Assembly (NCBI RefSeq): GCF_009769165.1 | Contig: NZ_CP043476.1 | Location: 620,001-684,000 of the forward strand | DNA: 64,000 nucleotides | From: Xanthomonas hyacinthi | GTDB taxonomy: Bacteria; Pseudomonadota; Gammaproteobacteria; Xanthomonadales; Xanthomonadaceae | Reading direction: 5' to 3' | Notes under the pieces: model-generated | Databases searched by the model: none | What the model was told of the DNA's origin: nothing | What the model saw: the letters and a program-made list of their open reading frames with translations, nothing else | Part shown: piece by piece, positions 61,803 through 64,000 of the stretch | Position numbering within the stretch: position 1 is the stretch's first letter | How the letters are laid out: every line of letters begins with the position of its first letter | Position numbers and translations under genes: made by a program

Positions 61803-63620
61803 ATGCTGTCCCGTATGGAAACCGCCCCCGATCTGCCGCGCCAGACCCGCGCCTTCATCGTCCTGGTGGCGCTGCTGCAGGGCGCGCTGCTGTACCTGGC
61901 CCAGCGTGGCGCCGACGCCGGCCTGTGGCCGTTCGCGGCGCTGGGCGGCCGGGTGTGCTGGTACACCCTGGTACTGACCGTGCCGACGCTGACCCTGCTG
62001 TCGGTGCGGCGCCTGAACGATCTGCGCCTGTGGCAGCACGCGATCGCGCTGGCGTTGCTGGTGGCGGCGCTGTCGGCCTGGGCGGCGTGGAGCGCCACCG
62101 GCGCGCCGGGGCTGCGCAGTTCGGAAGTGCTGGCGCCGTTCGGCCTGGCCATCGCGCTGGGCATGGTCGTGCTGCTGCCGTGGCTGCAGTGCCGGCTGCA
62201 GCACGGCCAGTGGCAGGCGCCGTACTGCGAGCTATTCGAGCATGCCTGGCAGAACGCGCTGACCCTGGCGCTGGCCGGGCTGTTCGTCGGCATCTGCTGG
62301 CTGGTGCTGTGGCTGTGGGGCGCGCTGTTCGCGCTGGTGAAGCTGGATTTCTTCCGCGAGCTGTTCCGCCAGACCGCCTTCGTCTACCTCGCCACCGGCA
62401 CCATGTTCGGCCTGGGCCTGCTGATCGGCCGCACCCAGCAGCGCGCAGTGCAGGTGATGCGGCAGATCCTGTTCGCGATCTGCACCGGACTGCTGCCGCT
62501 GCTGGCGTTCGTGGCGGTGCTGTTCGCGCTGAGCCTGCCGTTCACCGGGCTGCAGCCGCTATGGGAGACCCGCGCCGCAGCCAAGATCCTGATCGCGCTG
62601 GTGGCCGCGCTGGTGCTGTTCGTCAATGCCGTGTACCAGGACGGCGCCGCCACCGTGCCCTATCCGCAATGGCTGCGCCGCCTGATCGACGCCGGCCTGC
62701 TGAGCCTGCCGCTGTACGCGCTGCTGGCGCTGTATGCGCTGTGGCTGCGCATCGACCAGTACGGCTGGAGCGCGGAGCGCTTCAACGGCGCGCTGGTGGC
62801 GGTGGTCGCCTGCGGCTACGCGTTCGGCTATGCATGGGCGGCGCTGCGCCCGGACGGGCGCTGGCTGCGGCCGCTGGCGCCGGTCAACCGGGCCATATCC
62901 TGGGTGGTGATCGCGCTGGCGCTGGCCAGCGCTTCGCCGCTGCTGGACCCGTACCGCATCGTCGTCGGCAGCCAGCTGCAGCGCTTCGCCGACGGCCGCA
63001 CCGCGGCCGCGGATGTGGATCTGTACTACCTGCGCTTCGACAGCGGCCGCCGCGGCTACCGGGCGGTGCAGGCGCTGCGCGATGCGCCCGGTTTCGCCGA
63101 GGACCCGACGCAGCGGGAACGGCTGCAGCGCAGCCTGCAACGCACCCAGCGCTGGGGCGACGGCGACGACAGCGGCGAGAAGCGCACGCATGAGCGCATC
63201 GCCGCTGCGGTCGAACTGCGCCAGCACATCCCGCTCGCCGCCGGCAGCGCCGATCCCGGCGACGGCTGGTGGCAGGCGCTGCTCGCCGGCACGCTGCACG
63301 ACGGCGGCTGCCGCCAGCGCGAGGACCGCTGCGTGCTGCTGCTGCGCGACCTGGACGGCGACGGCAGCGGCGAGGCGCTGCTGTGCAACGACACCGGCAG
63401 CTACGGCATGGAATGCCGCATCCATGCACGCCACCTGGACCGCTGGCAGGACGTGGCGCGGGTGCACTTCTCGCCCAGTTCCCCCGATCGCGCCGATGCG
63501 CCGTTCGACGCGCTGCGCGCCGGCAAGCTGGAACTGGCGCCACGACGCTGGCCGGACCTGAGCTTGCCGGATGCGCAGCGCGCCGAAATCTCCCCCGACC
63601 ACAACGACCAGGACGACTGA
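61803..63620 (+). CDS. DUF4153 domain-containing integral membrane protein
   Basis: Protein of 605 aa. The first about 390 residues hold roughly ten TM helices and include LLSVRRLNDLRLW, LWLWGALFALVKLDFFRELF and YQDGAATVPYPQWLRRLI, the DUF4153 pattern. A hydrophilic C-terminal half (about 400-605) contains DVDLYYLRFDSGRRGYRAV and Asp-rich stretches and should be exposed on one side of the membrane. Function unknown. Start ATG 61803 or 61815 (METAPDLP). Confidence 0.85.
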   Translation: MLSRMETAPDLPRQTRAFIVLVALLQGALLYLAQRGADAGLWPFAALGGRVCWYTLVLTVPTLTLLSVRRLNDLRLWQHAIALALLVAALSAWAAWSATGAPGLRSSEVLAPFGLAIALGMVVLLPWLQCRLQHGQWQAPYCELFEHAWQNALTLALAGLFVGICWLVLWLWGALFALVKLDFFRELFRQTAFVYLATGTMFGLGLLIGRTQQRAVQVMRQILFAICTGLLPLLAFVAVLFALSLPFTGLQPLWETRAAAKILIALVAALVLFVNAVYQDGAATVPYPQWLRRLIDAGLLSLPLYALLALYALWLRIDQYGWSAERFNGALVAVVACGYAFGYAWAALRPDGRWLRPLAPVNRAISWVVIALALASASPLLDPYRIVVGSQLQRFADGRTAAADVDLYYLRFDSGRRGYRAVQALRDAPGFAEDPTQRERLQRSLQRTQRWGDGDDSGEKRTHERIAAAVELRQHIPLAAGSADPGDGWWQALLAGTLHDGGCRQREDRCVLLLRDLDGDGSGEALLCNDTGSYGMECRIHARHLDRWQDVARVHFSPSSPDRADAPFDALRAGKLELAPRRWPDLSLPDAQRAEISPDHNDQDD

Positions 63621-63635
63621 CGGAGTCCGCCCAGC

Positions 63636-64000
63636 ATGAGCACCTATTGCGACATCGCCCCCGGCCACGCCTTGCACGGCCCCTACCACGACGACGAATA
63701 CGGCGTCCCGCAGCGCGCCGAACCCGAGCTGTTCGAGCGGCTGGTGCTGGAGATCAACCAGGCTGGATTGAGCTGGGAACTGATGCTGAAGAAGCGCGCC
63801 GGCTTCCGTGCCGCCTACGCCGGGTTCGATGTGGACACGGTCGCCGCCTACGGCGAGACCGAGGTGCTGCGCCTGCTCGCCGATCCCGGCATCGTCCGCA
63901 ACCGGCTCAAGGTGCAGGCGGCGATCCACAACGCGCAGGCGATCCAGGGCCTGCGCGCATCGCACGGCGGCTTTGCCGCGTGGCTGGACGCGCACCATCC
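63636..64000 (+). CDS. tag: DNA-3-methyladenine glycosylase I (partial, 3' end beyond window)
   Basis: First about 121 residues of a Tag-type base-excision repair glycosylase that removes 3-methyladenine. Visible are the zinc-related Cys near the start (MSTYCDIAP), YHDDEYGVPQRAEPELFERLVLE, the QAGLSWELMLKKRAGFRAAYAGFD substrate-pocket region (only partly quoted) and LLADPGIVRNRLKVQAAIHNA. It begins 15 bp after the DUF4153 gene. The window cuts it, so the C-terminal His/Cys ligands cannot be checked. Confidence 0.93.
   Translation, partial: MSTYCDIAPGHALHGPYHDDEYGVPQRAEPELFERLVLEINQAGLSWELMLKKRAGFRAAYAGFDVDTVAAYGETEVLRLLADPGIVRNRLKVQAAIHNAQAIQGLRASHGGFAAWLDAHH

Overview
The window reads as a chromosomal segment of a Xanthomonas (gammaproteobacterium, Lysobacterales). 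Evidence: very high GC coding DNA, a TonB receptor/PiuC iron locus, the murA-ibaG / kdsD-kdsC-lptCAB-rpoN-hpf-ptsN-hprK-rapZ-PTS gene order, (GGGNATT)n intergenic repeats, and a HrpX-type PIP-box promoter driving a XopJ/YopJ-family type III effector. The species cannot be fixed from this window alone.

Layout. 0.1-1.0 kb: GNAT acetyltransferase and Rieske protein. 1.1-9.2 kb: an iron-acquisition locus with two Fur-box-like sites, a TonB-dependent siderophore receptor, PiuC dioxygenase, PepSY membrane protein, DUF2271 and DUF4198 exported proteins, an ApbE flavin transferase and a membrane-anchored diflavin reductase. 9.3-11.5 kb: an IS5-family element (IS427-like) with frameshifted transposase, then a frameshifted phosphotransferase pseudogene. 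11.7-15.0 kb (minus strand): four-EF-hand protein, OmpR-type regulator with a degenerate receiver, HutD-like protein, a strong intrinsic terminator and a ComEA-like DNA-binding protein. 15.2-26.5 kb: M20 peptidase, GlsB-like protein, AmgK-MurU muropeptide recycling, Hda, PerM-like permease, DUF2066, PurM, PurN and two tandem DUF3108 proteins. 26.6-38.7 kb: envelope and nitrogen-PTS region with MurA and IbaG on the minus strand, then Kdo synthesis, LPS export, sigma-54, HPF, EIIA-Ntr, HPr kinase, RapZ, mannose-type EIIA, HPr and Enzyme I on the plus strand. 39-51.5 kb: MgtE, lipoprotein esterase, ArsB/NhaD-type transporter, amino-acid permease, chemoreceptor with a CheR/CheB tether, pectate lyase and M1 metallopeptidase.

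51.6-59.6 kb is an accessory island of visibly lower GC. It holds an IS3-family element with a 3-bp target duplication, a complete hrp promoter (PIP box plus -10) in front of a lipidated YopJ-family effector (XopJ-like), an unexplained perfect 15-bp inverted repeat, a second IS3-family element that has removed the 5' part of an OLD-family nuclease gene, and a UvrD-type helicase gene split by an IS30-family element. The nuclease and helicase overlap by GTGA and look like the remains of a Gabija-type anti-phage system. A 52-aa small ORF follows. 59.6-64 kb returns to core genome: pyrB, ruvX, yqgE on the minus strand, then a DUF4153 membrane protein and the start of tag.

How the genes work together: the first block imports ferric siderophores and probably releases iron by reduction. 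The central block couples cell-wall recycling and synthesis (AmgK, MurU, MurA) with LPS assembly and a regulatory PTS that has no sugar permease. Pectate lyase, chemoreceptor and effector fit a plant-associated life. Three inverted pairs of G-rich repeats sit downstream of or between genes, and one pair encodes the C-termini of the two genes that converge on it.
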